A DNA stretch of 64,000 nucleotides, from contig CACWXY010000010.1 in NCBI GenBank assembly GCA_902764915.1, positions 1-64,000 of the forward strand. Reading direction: 5' to 3'. This DNA comes from an uncultured Eubacteriales bacterium (GTDB lineage: Bacteria; Bacillota; Clostridia; Christensenellales; Aristaeellaceae). Made by a program: the position numbers and the translations under genes. Of the stretch, positions 51,893 to 60,569 are shown one piece after another. Every line of letters starts with the position of its first letter. Positions within the stretch are counted from its first letter, which is position 1. The notes under the pieces were generated by a model that had not been told where the DNA came from, searched no databases, and saw nothing but the letters and a program-made list of their open reading frames with translations.

Positions 51893-52977
51893 GCAGTATG
51901 TTCGGGCAGTATCTGCGCCTGAGTCTATTCGGTCAGAGCCACGGTGAGGCCATTGGCCTGATCATGGATGGATTTCCTGCCGGCTTCATCATTGATGAAG
52001 CGTTGCTGGCGAGGGAAATGCAAAGGCGCCAGGGCGGCGGTGATCTGACAACCCCGCGCCGGGAAGCAGACAAGGTGCAGTTTGTCTCGGGCGTATGGCA
52101 GGGCAGGACGACCGGGCAGCCCATTGGTATGCTGATACGGAATGAGAACATGCGCTCCGAGGATTACGGCACGGAGCTGGATCGCATCCGGCCATCGCAT
52201 GCGGATTACACAGGGCATGTGCGCTATTTCGGCTTTGAAGATTTCCGGGGCGGTGGAAGCTTCTCCGGCCGTCTGACGGCACCGCTCGTGGCTGCCGGAG
52301 AACTGTGCCGGCAGTGGCTTGCGGGAAAAGGCGTGCGTATCGAAAGTCATATTGCGCGTATCGGAAAGGCGGCAGATGTGCCGATCATGGACTGCAGTGC
52401 AGACGAAGATCTGAGCCGTCTTCGTGACATGCGCTTGCCTGTGCTTTCCATGGATGCGGGGCAAGCGATGGAACAGGAGATCCGAAGCGCCATATCGGAG
52501 GGTGACTCGGTCGGAGGCATAATCGAAGGCCGGGTAATCGGTCTTCCGGCAGGCTTGGGTGCACCTTTTTTTGACGGTGTGGAAAGCGTTCTCAGTCATC
52601 TGTTTTTTTCCGTGCCAGCAGTGAAAGGCGTAAGCTTTGGCGCGGGATTTGCACTCAGTGAAATGCGCGGCAGCGAGGCCAATGATCCTTTTTGTCTTTC
52701 GAAAGATGCGATTGTTACAAAGCGCAATCGCGCCGGAGGACTCAATGGCGGGATTACCAATGGCATGCCGGTGATATATCGCTGTGCGTTTCGACCGACG
52801 CCATCCATATCGCGGGAGCAGGATACCGTATCCCTGGTCCGGCGGCAGGAGGTTACGCTTTCCATTCATGGACGGCATGATCCCTGCATTGCGGTGCGTG
52901 CGGTCCCTGTGATGGATGCCATGACAGCCATCGGTATTATGGAACTGTGGAAGGAGCGGGAGGCGTGCGTGCAGTAA
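51889..52977 (+). CDS. aroC: chorismate synthase
   Basis: A 362-residue FMN-dependent enzyme that makes chorismate from EPSP. Marks are LSLFGQSHGEAIG, RRQGGGDLTTPRREAD, HADYTGHVRYFGFEDFRGGGSFSGRLTAP, GLGAPFFDGVES and NRAGGLNGGITNGMPV, with KRN and RPTPSI later. The ATG at 51889 overlaps the aroA stop as ATGA, eight bases after GGGAGGA; a GTG two codons earlier is less likely. Confidence 0.96.
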   Translation: MSSMFGQYLRLSLFGQSHGEAIGLIMDGFPAGFIIDEALLAREMQRRQGGGDLTTPRREADKVQFVSGVWQGRTTGQPIGMLIRNENMRSEDYGTELDRIRPSHADYTGHVRYFGFEDFRGGGSFSGRLTAPLVAAGELCRQWLAGKGVRIESHIARIGKAADVPIMDCSADEDLSRLRDMRLPVLSMDAGQAMEQEIRSAISEGDSVGGIIEGRVIGLPAGLGAPFFDGVESVLSHLFFSVPAVKGVSFGAGFALSEMRGSEANDPFCLSKDAIVTKRNRAGGLNGGITNGMPVIYRCAFRPTPSISREQDTVSLVRRQEVTLSIHGRHDPCIAVRAVPVMDAMTAIGIMELWKEREACVQ

Positions 52978-53795
52978 TCGCGTACCCCGGAGTGGAAGGC
53001 AGTTTTTCCTATGGCGCGGCACGGAGCGCATTTCCGGATGCGCAGTGGAAAGGCTATGATACGTTTGAAGACGCAGCTCGAAGCGTTCTGGAAGGGAAAG
53101 CGCGCTATGCGGTGCTGCCGATAGAGAACTCTTCAGCAGGGGCGGTTCTGACCACGTATTCCATTCTGGAAAAGGAACCTCTGTGGATTGTCGGAGAATG
53201 CAAGCAGCCGGTTCGGCATCAGCTGCTGGGAATTCCCGGAAGTCAGCTGGCTGGGATTCGGACGATTACCAGTCATCCGCAGGCGATTTCTCAGTGCGCA
53301 GCCTTTCTGTCATCACTGCAGGGCGTTCAGATTGTGCCTTCCGGGAATACAGCACTGTCTGCGCGTGAGGTTGCCAATCGCGGCGATCCTGCATGGGCGG
53401 CTATTGCCAGTGAAGAGGCCGCCCGGATTTTTGGGCTGAGCGTGATTGCAGAGGATATTCATACATCGAAGCATAATACGACACGGTTCATGATTCTTTC
53501 GCGCTATCCCATCCCGCTGGAAACGCCGAACAAGGCCAGTGTCATTTTTACAGTGGATAATACCGTCGGCGCGCTTGTGCGTGTATTGGACAGCTTTGCC
53601 AGGAGCGGACTGAACATGACGCGGATTGAGTCCCGGCCGATTCCCGATACGCCATTTCTGTATTTCTTCTCCGGCGACTTTGAAGGGGCCATGGACAAGG
53701 ACCATCTGGAGGAAGCCATGGACAATGCCAGGCCTTTTACTACCCAGCTGCGTCTTTTGGGGATTTATGCCAAGGCGAATATGACGGACGAATAG
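52965..53795 (+). CDS. pheA: prephenate dehydratase
   Basis: A 276-residue enzyme making phenylpyruvate from prephenate for phenylalanine synthesis. The catalytic domain has AVIAYPGVEGSFSYGAA, VLPIENSSAGAV, the catalytic TRF motif in NTTRFMILS, and the ACT domain with GALVRVLDSFARSGLNMTRIESRP (the ESRP phenylalanine-binding motif). No chorismate mutase domain is attached. The GTG at 52965, eight bases after AAGGAG, is preferred to GTG at 52947; the reading frame overlaps aroC by 13 bases. Feedback inhibition by phenylalanine is expected. Confidence 0.93.
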   Translation: MRAVIAYPGVEGSFSYGAARSAFPDAQWKGYDTFEDAARSVLEGKARYAVLPIENSSAGAVLTTYSILEKEPLWIVGECKQPVRHQLLGIPGSQLAGIRTITSHPQAISQCAAFLSSLQGVQIVPSGNTALSAREVANRGDPAWAAIASEEAARIFGLSVIAEDIHTSKHNTTRFMILSRYPIPLETPNKASVIFTVDNTVGALVRVLDSFARSGLNMTRIESRPIPDTPFLYFFSGDFEGAMDKDHLEEAMDNARPFTTQLRLLGIYAKANMTDE

Positions 53796-53820
53796 AGATC
53801 GCACAGCGGTCTCTTTTTTT
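53794..53820 (+). terminator. terminator of aroA-aroC-pheA
   Basis: AGAGATCGC (53794-53802) pairs with GCGGTCTCT (53806-53814, one G-U) and a run of seven T residues follows. Confidence 0.88.
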
Positions 53821-53846
53821 CGATGAAAGGGTCTGGCCGGCAAGAA

Positions 53847-54305
53847 TCAGATTCCCGGTGCGTGCTCCAGACGCAGCAGCGCTTTCTTGCGCCAGAGCCC
53901 TCCCGCATAGCCCGTCAGCTGATGATCTTTTCCGACTACCCGGTGGCAGGGAATGAGGATATGAATGGGATTTCTCTTCAGCGCCTGCCCGGTTGCCATG
54001 GCACTGCCGCGGGACAGGGCGTGTGTCAGTTCTCCATAGGTGGTCAGGTGCCCATAGGGAATCAAAGACAGTACTCGAAAGACCTTCTCCTGATAGGGAG
54101 TCAGATCCGGCTGCAGGGGAACGGAAAACGTGGGTTGTCTGCCATCAAAGTAGGCAGTCAGTTCCGTCTGCAGGGTAAGGGAAAGCGGCGAATGGTAAGC
54201 TGCCGCGGACGGACTGTCGCAGAAGACCAGGCGGATCACCTGTTCATCCTTCTCTTCCAGAAACATGGTGCCCAAAGGCGTGAGGAGCGTGGAACGAATC
54301 AGCAT
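53847..54305 (-). CDS. ogt: methylated-DNA-protein cysteine methyltransferase
   Basis: A 152-residue suicide repair enzyme that takes alkyl groups from O6 of guanine onto C120 in ILIPCHRVVG. Further marks are PYGHLTTYGELTHALSRGSAMATGQALKRNP and TGYAGGLWRKKALLRLE. Length is normal. The ATG at 54305 is chosen because AAGGAAG lies upstream; a longer frame to 54398 would run into the next gene's promoter region. It is divergent from the glycosyltransferase. Confidence 0.94.
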   Translation of the reverse strand: MLIRSTLLTPLGTMFLEEKDEQVIRLVFCDSPSAAAYHSPLSLTLQTELTAYFDGRQPTFSVPLQPDLTPYQEKVFRVLSLIPYGHLTTYGELTHALSRGSAMATGQALKRNPIHILIPCHRVVGKDHQLTGYAGGLWRKKALLRLEHAPGI

Positions 54306-54392
54306 GCATTCTTCTTCCTTTCCGGAAAATGGTCCTGAGGAAAGCGTAATCAGGAAAGATGCGGACGTCAAGGCAGGGAATATGGAATTTGA

Positions 54393-54421
54393 TTGCAAGG
54401 CACGCAGGGGTTTCGTATAAT
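54393..54421 (+). promoter_or_regulatory. promoter of the glycosyltransferase gene
   Basis: TTGCAA (54393-54398) and a perfect TATAAT (54416-54421) are 17 bp apart, about 33 bases before the start. Confidence 0.8.
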
Positions 54422-54454
54422 GCTAAGGATTCCATACAGCAACGGGGAGGGCTT

Positions 54455-56275
54455 ATGAACAGTTTTCAGCGGCGATGGAATATGCTCAAGGTTGCCTGGC
54501 GGGAGGAAAAGTTTTACGGTCTGAAGAAACTGATGGTTCGGCATTTCATGCTGACGGGGGATTTCCGCACGCTTCGGCGGATGTATGCCTCCATTCGCCG
54601 GATGGAGGAACGGCATGCACAGACAGATCCGCTTTATCATGAATGGTTTATGGAAAGCATACCCGGAGAAGACGAGTGTGCACTGCAGGCAAGGCGTGCA
54701 TTCTCCCATCGCGTTTCATTTCTGATTCCAACATTTAATACGCGTCCTGATCTGCTGCGCGCGCTGGCAGAATCGCTGCGGCAGCAGACATGTGATGCCT
54801 GGGAGGCCTGCTTCTATGACGGAAACAGCACGAATGAAGAGACACGTGCAGTTCTCGGCGAACTGAGCGGACTGGATTCACGGTTTCATGTGCTTTTCGG
54901 GCGGGAGAATCTGGGCATTTCCGGGAATACCAATAAGGCGCTGATGATGGCACAGACGGACATTGTAGCGTTGTGTGACCATGATGATCTGCTTGCACGG
55001 GATGCTGTATACTGGATTCTGGACGCGTGTGAAAACGGCGCAGAACTGTTTTACTCCGACGAAGACAAGTGCACGGAGGAAGGGGATCATTTCTTTGATC
55101 CGCATCTCAAGGCAGACTTTGCGCCGGATGCGCTGCGCTCCGGGAACTATATGTGTCATGTCATGGGGATGACAACAGCCCTTCTTCGCTCCCTGGGCGG
55201 TCTGCGCAGTGAGTGCGACGGAAGCCAGGATCATGATCTGGCGCTGCGCGCCTCAGAAAAGGCAAAATGCATTGCCCATATTCCGAGGGTACTGTATCAC
55301 TGGCGTATGCTGCACACTTCCTTCTCCCATGCGGCGGAGGAACGATGTGCGAATGCGGCTGCGCGGGCAGTACAGGGACAGGTGGAACGGCTTCAGCTGG
55401 GCGGCAGTGTCTCTCTCAATCTTCTGCAGCCGGAAATTGAATACAGGATTCCGGAAGACACCCGCGTGACACTGATCCTGCATGGAATGGATCACCAGCT
55501 GAATCTGCACTGGCTGAAGACGGTTCTGGATAAGACGGGGCTGGACCTGGAAAGGATTCAGGACTGTATTCTTCTGTGCGATGCCATGCCGGCGAAAAAG
55601 CGGATTCCTGCAAAGGCCCAGGGATGGACGTTCCGCAGTGCCAAAAATACCATGGAAGCGGCGCATATGGCCCAGGGCCAGGTGCTTCTGTTTCTGGAGC
55701 AGGGCATGCGCCCTCTGGAGGATGTATGGCTGCATCGGATGCTCATGATGGCAACGCGTCCCTGGATTGCAGAGGTCGGCGGCGGGATTGTTGACCGGAA
55801 CACGGAATACCTTGCCTGCGGATATGCTGTTGATGTGCCCCATGGTGCTGTGGGCTGCTTCTATGGAGAGAACTGCAAGGGACATACCTTCCAGCTCTAC
55901 GACCGGCTGGTCAGAGATGTGACAGCCGTTTCCATGTGTCATATGATGATCCGAAGGGAACTGTTCCTGAAACTGGAAGGCTTTGGAACGTATCATTCGG
56001 ACCTTGGCAGTGTGGCGCTGGGTCTGCATGCCATGCAGCATGGTCTTTACAACGTCACGGTCCCGCACAGCATCATGCGTACACAGGGACACACACAGGT
56101 GCTGTCTCCGCAGATAGCTTCCGGTGACCTTCCTCAGTTCATTGAGGAATTTGGCACGCATCCTGTGGAGCATTTTTCAAGTCCGCACTTTGAAAAGGAA
56201 AAGGGAAGCATGACGGTAGATCTCAATCGGCACAGCGATGTTCGGACAGTGTATACGCGTTTTGACGGAATGTAA
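54455..56275 (+). CDS. family 2 glycosyltransferase, two-domain
   Basis: A 606-residue protein. The first half is a GT-A glycosyltransferase with SFLIPTFNTRPDLLRALAESL, ENLGISGNTNKAL, the DxD-type motif CDHDDLLA, FYSDEDK and QDHDLALRASE. The second half (about 350-590) has the rough outline of another GT-A domain, but its DxD site is replaced (EQGMRP) and the ED motif near the end is lost, so it is likely non-catalytic. Large GT2 proteins of this type build O-antigen or rhamnose-rich polymers. The start follows GGGGAGG with short spacing. No other sugar genes adjoin. Confidence 0.85.
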   Translation: MNSFQRRWNMLKVAWREEKFYGLKKLMVRHFMLTGDFRTLRRMYASIRRMEERHAQTDPLYHEWFMESIPGEDECALQARRAFSHRVSFLIPTFNTRPDLLRALAESLRQQTCDAWEACFYDGNSTNEETRAVLGELSGLDSRFHVLFGRENLGISGNTNKALMMAQTDIVALCDHDDLLARDAVYWILDACENGAELFYSDEDKCTEEGDHFFDPHLKADFAPDALRSGNYMCHVMGMTTALLRSLGGLRSECDGSQDHDLALRASEKAKCIAHIPRVLYHWRMLHTSFSHAAEERCANAAARAVQGQVERLQLGGSVSLNLLQPEIEYRIPEDTRVTLILHGMDHQLNLHWLKTVLDKTGLDLERIQDCILLCDAMPAKKRIPAKAQGWTFRSAKNTMEAAHMAQGQVLLFLEQGMRPLEDVWLHRMLMMATRPWIAEVGGGIVDRNTEYLACGYAVDVPHGAVGCFYGENCKGHTFQLYDRLVRDVTAVSMCHMMIRRELFLKLEGFGTYHSDLGSVALGLHAMQHGLYNVTVPHSIMRTQGHTQVLSPQIASGDLPQFIEEFGTHPVEHFSSPHFEKEKGSMTVDLNRHSDVRTVYTRFDGM

Positions 56276-56323
56276 CACAATGATGACACACTGTAACAAT
56301 TCAGCAAATCGCCGCTTTCTCAG

Positions 56324-56352
56324 TTGAAGGTCCTGTGGAAAACCGATATAAT
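56324..56352 (+). promoter_or_regulatory. promoter of the DUF3048 gene
   Basis: TTGAAG (56324-56329) and TATAAT (56347-56352) are 17 bp apart, 51 bases before the start. Confidence 0.75.
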
Positions 56353-56403
56353 GACGTCGCTGAAAATGCGAATATGAATGTGAAAGCAGGAGGAAATCCC
56401 CTC

Positions 56404-57570
56404 ATGAAGAAATGTCTGTTACTGCTTCTGGTGCTGTGTCTGATGGTAGGAAGCGCACTGGCCGATACCGAGATCAATGGTTCCGCCAACCGTGGCATTA
56501 CACCGCAGAGCGTGACGGTGAATTTTGTCGATGAAGGCATCAGCCCCACAACAGGCCGTCAGCTGTCAAGTCTTGTCGCACCGATGGGTGCCACAGGCCT
56601 GGCAGTGACGGGACGCTATATGCCGATGCTTGTGCAGATCAGCAATCCCGTGGATGACAAGACGCAGGCAGCCGGTTCCGGCAATCGTGCGCCTTGGGGT
56701 GTGCAGTATGCTGATATCATCTATGAACTGCCGCTGCACAAGAACGGAGAAACCCGTCTGACTGCGCTTTTTTCCGATATTATTCCCGAAGCGGTGGGAC
56801 CGATCCGTTCTGCACGACTGGGGCATGCCTGGCTGCGGGAAGAATGGGACTGCGGTTTTATGTATTTCGGTCAGCAGGAGTATACCAATACCAATGTGCC
56901 TGCTGAGTTCAAGGACCTGGGCGCTACCACCAAGGGTGTTCTCTTCCCCGGAACCGCAGGCACTGCGAAACCGTGGAAACAGTTCTATGAGGCCTATGTT
57001 TCTGCCTATCTGGGCAACAAAGCCGTCAAGGCGCCGAACAATCGAACCGGCAACGCAGCTGAGATTTCCAAGCTGATTCCGGATGATCACACAGCGACGA
57101 ACCATACTTTCCTTTTTGCCGATGAACCGTGCACGCAGGGAGATGAGGCAACCAGCATCAATGTCAGCTGGGGTCGCGGCGACTTCAATTCCATTTTCTC
57201 CTATGATGCTGAAAAGGGACTGTACACCAGGAGCATGGAAACGAAAAACAGAAAGGCCAAGCCTGTTGTTTGGGTGGAACTGGAAACGCAGCAGCCGATT
57301 ACCTTTTCCAATGTGATCGTGCAGTGGACGCCTACCGAGTACAAGGGCCTTGATGCGCCTGTGACGTACAACGTGGCGAAAGATGGTTACTCTGGCGCAG
57401 GCAATGCGGATATCTTCATGAATGGCCGTCATATTGCGGGATACTGGAAGCGCGATGGAATGAATACCCGTACTGTGTTCTATGATGCCGAAGGTAAGGA
57501 GATCCAGTTCCAGCGTGGCACTACCATGATTGTGCAGCTTCCTCTGGAAAACAAATGCTCTTATAACTAA
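56404..57570 (+). CDS. secreted DUF3048 protein (YerB-like)
   Basis: A 388-residue extracytoplasmic protein with signal peptide (cut after GSALA). The middle has the DUF3048 pattern: MLVQISNPVDDKTQAAGSGNRAPWGVQYADIIYELPLHKNGETRLTALF and GPIRSARLGHAWL, and late YKGLDAPVTYNVAKDGYSGAGNADIFMNGRHIAGYWKRDG. Bacillus YerB is a lipoprotein of unknown role; here there is no lipobox. The start at 56404 follows AGGAGGAAA by ten bases; the frame is open 23 codons further up. Confidence 0.85.
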   Translation: MKKCLLLLLVLCLMVGSALADTEINGSANRGITPQSVTVNFVDEGISPTTGRQLSSLVAPMGATGLAVTGRYMPMLVQISNPVDDKTQAAGSGNRAPWGVQYADIIYELPLHKNGETRLTALFSDIIPEAVGPIRSARLGHAWLREEWDCGFMYFGQQEYTNTNVPAEFKDLGATTKGVLFPGTAGTAKPWKQFYEAYVSAYLGNKAVKAPNNRTGNAAEISKLIPDDHTATNHTFLFADEPCTQGDEATSINVSWGRGDFNSIFSYDAEKGLYTRSMETKNRKAKPVVWVELETQQPITFSNVIVQWTPTEYKGLDAPVTYNVAKDGYSGAGNADIFMNGRHIAGYWKRDGMNTRTVFYDAEGKEIQFQRGTTMIVQLPLENKCSYN

Positions 57571-57582
57571 ATTGATCAACAC

Positions 57583-57607
57583 AGCCGCCTGACGCAGGCG
57601 GCTTTTT
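57583..57607 (+). terminator. terminator after the DUF3048 gene
   Basis: AGCCGCCTG-ACG-CAGGCGGCT (57583-57603) is followed by T residues to 57607. Confidence 0.88.
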
Positions 57608-57706
57608 CTGTTGGCTGTGTTTTTTTATGAATTTGCAGTTTCTCTTGTAAAAGATAGAAAAAAGTTTCTGGGGGGCTTCGGTTCTGCCAAAAAAGTTGGT
57701 ATAATG

Positions 57707-57715
57707 ATATGGTGA
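57707..57715 (+). promoter_or_regulatory. extended -10 promoter of the coiled-coil / lepB / sortase unit
   Basis: TGGTATAAT (57707-57715) is an extended -10 with perfect TATAAT. No -35 is seen at 17 bp. The first start is at 57770. Confidence 0.65.
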
Positions 57716-57769
57716 AAATCGTGTGTTGCAGCAGAGCTTGTGATTGCCTCTGCTTGAAAGGATGTACAT

Positions 57770-58168
57770 ATGACAGACAGAGAACTGCGTAAACTGCGCC
57801 GTGAAGATTTACTGGAAATCATGATTGAACAGCAGCGTCAGCTTGAGGAGCTCCAGCGCCAGCTGGCAGAGGCACAGGAAGAACTGAATGACAGAAAGAT
57901 TCATATTGATGCATCGGGTTCGATTGCCGAGGCTGCGCTACGTGTCACGCATATTTTTGAGGATGCTCAGAAGGCTGCGGACATGTATCTTGATCATGTG
58001 AAGGAGCGCACTGCACAGCAGGAGAAGGAACTGGATGAGCTTGAACGCACCAGCCGCACCAAGATGGAACGCCTTCTGGATGATGCTGCCCGTCAGGCTA
58101 CAGGAATCGTTGGCAACGCACGTGCGGAAGCAGCTCGTATCCTGGACAAGGCACAGCAGGAAGCCTGA
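57770..58168 (+). CDS. coiled-coil protein of unknown function
   Basis: A 132-residue, fully helical, charged protein with an N-terminal motif DRELRKLRREDLLEIMIEQQRQLEELQRQLAE, then SGSIAEAALRVTHIFEDAQKAADMYLDHV and an Ala/Arg/Lys-rich coiled C-terminus. Proteins of this shape are common in Clostridia next to signal peptidase or surface-assembly genes, where their role is unknown. No membrane segment is present. AAAGGATG precedes the ATG. It leads a unit with signal peptidase and sortase. Confidence 0.75.
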   Translation: MTDRELRKLRREDLLEIMIEQQRQLEELQRQLAEAQEELNDRKIHIDASGSIAEAALRVTHIFEDAQKAADMYLDHVKERTAQQEKELDELERTSRTKMERLLDDAARQATGIVGNARAEAARILDKAQQEA

Positions 58169-58209
58169 GTATCAAGCAGGAATGTTTGGAATAAGGAGAA
58201 ACTGGTTTC

Positions 58210-58794
58210 ATGGCCAATAAAGCTGAGATAATCATCCCCAGTCTGAACCAGATGGAAGGGGAACTGGGAAGAACACGTCATAATAAGAATTATCGTCATA
58301 CCCTTATGTCCACGATCTCGGCTCTGATTATCGTGGCGGCTATCGCCATTCTGATTTCCATGCTGGCAATGCCGGTACTGCAGATCACGGGTGAGTCGAT
58401 GACACCTGCCATGCAGCACAACGAGATTGTCCTGGCGCTGCGCGGTTCCAGTTTTGAAAAGGGCGATATTATCGCGTTTTATTACAACAACAAGATTCTG
58501 GTCAAGCGCGTCATTGCCAGGGCCGGTGAATGGGTCAACATTGACGATAACGGGAATGTCTATGTGAACGACGTACCGCTGGACGAACCGTATATCGAGG
58601 AAAAGGCACTGGGCGACTGCAATATTGAACTGCCCTATCAGGTGCCGGACGGAAAAATCTTTGTGATGGGCGATCACCGCGCCACCTCTGCAGACAGCCG
58701 TAATACTGCCGTTGGCTGCGTCTCGGAAGAACAGGTCGTGGGGAAAATTCTCTACAGGGTCTGGCCGTTTAAGGTATTTGGGCCAATTGAGTAA
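58210..58794 (+). CDS. lepB: signal peptidase I
   Basis: A 194-residue S26 serine protease with one membrane helix (31-55). The catalytic serine is S63 in GESMTP and the lysine is K99 in KILVKRVIA; the fold signatures MGDHRATSADSR and VNDVPLDEPY follow. It removes signal peptides outside the membrane. It lies 41 bases after the coiled-coil gene and 37 bases before the class C sortase gene, the arrangement seen in pilus-assembly loci. Confidence 0.94.
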   Translation: MANKAEIIIPSLNQMEGELGRTRHNKNYRHTLMSTISALIIVAAIAILISMLAMPVLQITGESMTPAMQHNEIVLALRGSSFEKGDIIAFYYNNKILVKRVIARAGEWVNIDDNGNVYVNDVPLDEPYIEEKALGDCNIELPYQVPDGKIFVMGDHRATSADSRNTAVGCVSEEQVVGKILYRVWPFKVFGPIE

Positions 58795-58831
58795 TGCTTC
58801 TCATGGGAAAGAAAGGCCGGAAGTTTGATCC

Positions 58832-59752
58832 ATGAAAAACCATGTATCTACCCTTCTTTTGGTCCTGATCTTTTTTCTGGGTGTGGCGATCCTGCTGTAC
58901 CCGACGGTCAGTGACTACTATAACTCGTTCCACCAGTCGCGCGCTATTGCCAGTTACAGCGAAGCACTGAAAAGTGTTTCCGAGGAAGACTACACGCATG
59001 AATGGGAAGATGCGATTGAGTATAACAAACAGCTGCGGGGAATGAGCAACCGTTTCCTTATGGACGAGGAACAGCTCGCTGTCTATGACAGTCTTCTCAA
59101 TATCACAGGTTCCGGTATCATGGGGTATATCGAAGTACCAAAGATTAATGTAGCTTTGCCTATCTATCATGGTACCGATGAAGCTGTTTTGCAGATTGCT
59201 ATCGGCCATATCGAGGGCACATCCCTTCCTACCGGCGGAGCAGGCACGCACACCGTGCTTTCCGGACACCGCGGACTGCCTTCCGCAAAGCTGTTTACCG
59301 ATCTTGATCAGCTGGATCTGGGCGATATCTTTACACTGCGTGTACTGGATGAGGTCATGACATATGAGGTTGATCAGATTCTGATTGTGCTTCCGTATGA
59401 ACTGGACGCGCTTTCGATTGATCCGGAAGAGGACTACTGTACGCTGGTTACCTGTACCCCGTATGGCATTAACACGCATCGAATGCTTGTACGCGGCCAT
59501 CGTGTGGACAATCAGGAACAGGCCAAGATTATCCGTGTCATTGCAGAGGCAACACAGATCGACGCGATTATTGTAGCGCCGATCGTGGCAATGCCCATTA
59601 TTCTGGTGATTCTGGTGATTATGATGATTGCTACTGGCAATCAGGGACAGACATCACAGGCCAGGAGACAGTATCGCAAAGAAATGGCAGAGCTGCGCGA
59701 TTCCATTGAACGCAATTCTGCGGGAAACCATGCAGACAAGGAAGACAGTTAA
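58832..59752 (+). CDS. class C (pilin-type) sortase
   Basis: A 306-residue transpeptidase. Class C features: an N-terminal membrane helix, the block MGYIEVPKINVALPIYHGT, GHIEGTSLPTGGAGTHTVLSGHRGLPSAKLFTDLD (H146), TLVTCTPYGINTHRMLVRGHR (C208, R217), and a second membrane helix (245-268) at the C-terminal end. The DP-aromatic lid motif seen in many pilus sortases is not obvious. Such sortases polymerise pilins; no LPxTG pilin or adhesin gene is found in this window. Last gene of the lepB unit. Confidence 0.92.
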   Translation: MKNHVSTLLLVLIFFLGVAILLYPTVSDYYNSFHQSRAIASYSEALKSVSEEDYTHEWEDAIEYNKQLRGMSNRFLMDEEQLAVYDSLLNITGSGIMGYIEVPKINVALPIYHGTDEAVLQIAIGHIEGTSLPTGGAGTHTVLSGHRGLPSAKLFTDLDQLDLGDIFTLRVLDEVMTYEVDQILIVLPYELDALSIDPEEDYCTLVTCTPYGINTHRMLVRGHRVDNQEQAKIIRVIAEATQIDAIIVAPIVAMPIILVILVIMMIATGNQGQTSQARRQYRKEMAELRDSIERNSAGNHADKEDS

Positions 59753-59767
59753 ACCTGATAAAGGAAG

Positions 59768-59803
59768 AAGCGGTGCATGAGGCGTCTCATGCACCGCTTT
59801 TTT
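59768..59803 (+). terminator. terminator of the sortase unit
   Basis: AAGCGGTGCATGAG (59768-59781) pairs perfectly with CTCATGCACCGCTT (59786-59799) and T residues follow to 59803. Confidence 0.9.
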
Positions 59804-60443
59804 GGCTGGAAAACCGCCCTTATTGCAGTCAATGGGGAAACAGTCCGGGTCGTATCAAGGAGGCTGAAAGCCCCATTCAGGCCGTCCTGTGAGGTTTGGC
59901 GGGCAAGAAAAGGAGACGGATGCGTTTCGTGCAGCCGGGACTGGGGTGGCCTGTCTTTCAAGATGACCAGCCTGTGCAGTCAAAGCTCACTGTTGATGCC
60001 CTGGTGCATAGGGCTGCAGCTGAATGTGGTATGAAAGGCTTCCACTGTCTTGTGGCAGAAGGATCCCGGCATCGTCAGGATCTCAGCATCCCAACGAAGC
60101 TGTATGCCGCTATGTCATGGCGGTAAACCGCTTGCGTGAAGCGGAATGGACAGGCATCCAGTGCCTTCCTGCTTTCCCGTTCAGACCTGGCGGGCGTACT
60201 GTTAATAAGGTCTTTCCGAAGTCCTTCTGCGCTCGCTGATCTTTTCTGGAAATGTCTGTACTGCATGGAGACAGTCGATATCATTACGGATGCAGAGGCT
60301 CTGCCGGAGAAGATAGCGCGGAAGTTGTAGAGGCGAGGGCCGAAAACAGCGGCGCAATAATCATGCTGTTGATGGGATCGCGTGGGAAGGAATGTGATGG
60401 GCCTGGAATGAGACGTTTGGCCAGTGAAGCCTGCCTTCCTGTC
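59804..60443. other. 640-base region without a recognisable gene
   Basis: Between two terminators that face each other. Open frames of 60 to 85 codons on both strands lack ribosome sites and look random. The best is a 76-codon plus-strand frame at 59896-60126, not similar to anything I know. It could be a decayed gene or contain an unannotated element. Confidence 0.5.
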
Positions 60444-60493
60444 AAAAAAGCCTCTGGGAATTCCGTACTCTTTGTATCGGAATTCCCGGAGGC
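60444..60493 (-). terminator. terminator of the SH3b surface-protein gene
   Basis: Read leftward, GCCTCCGGGAATTCCG (complement of 60493-60478) pairs with CGGAATTCCCAGAGGC (complement of 60465-60450) with one mismatch, and six T residues follow (complement of 60449-60444). It is about 77 bases after the stop codon. Confidence 0.88.
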
Positions 60494-60569
60494 CTTTTGC
60501 ATCAGCTTTTCCAGGTATGAACCGGTAGCCTGCTTTTCATGGGAATACAGCTGTGCAAAGCGATCTCTG

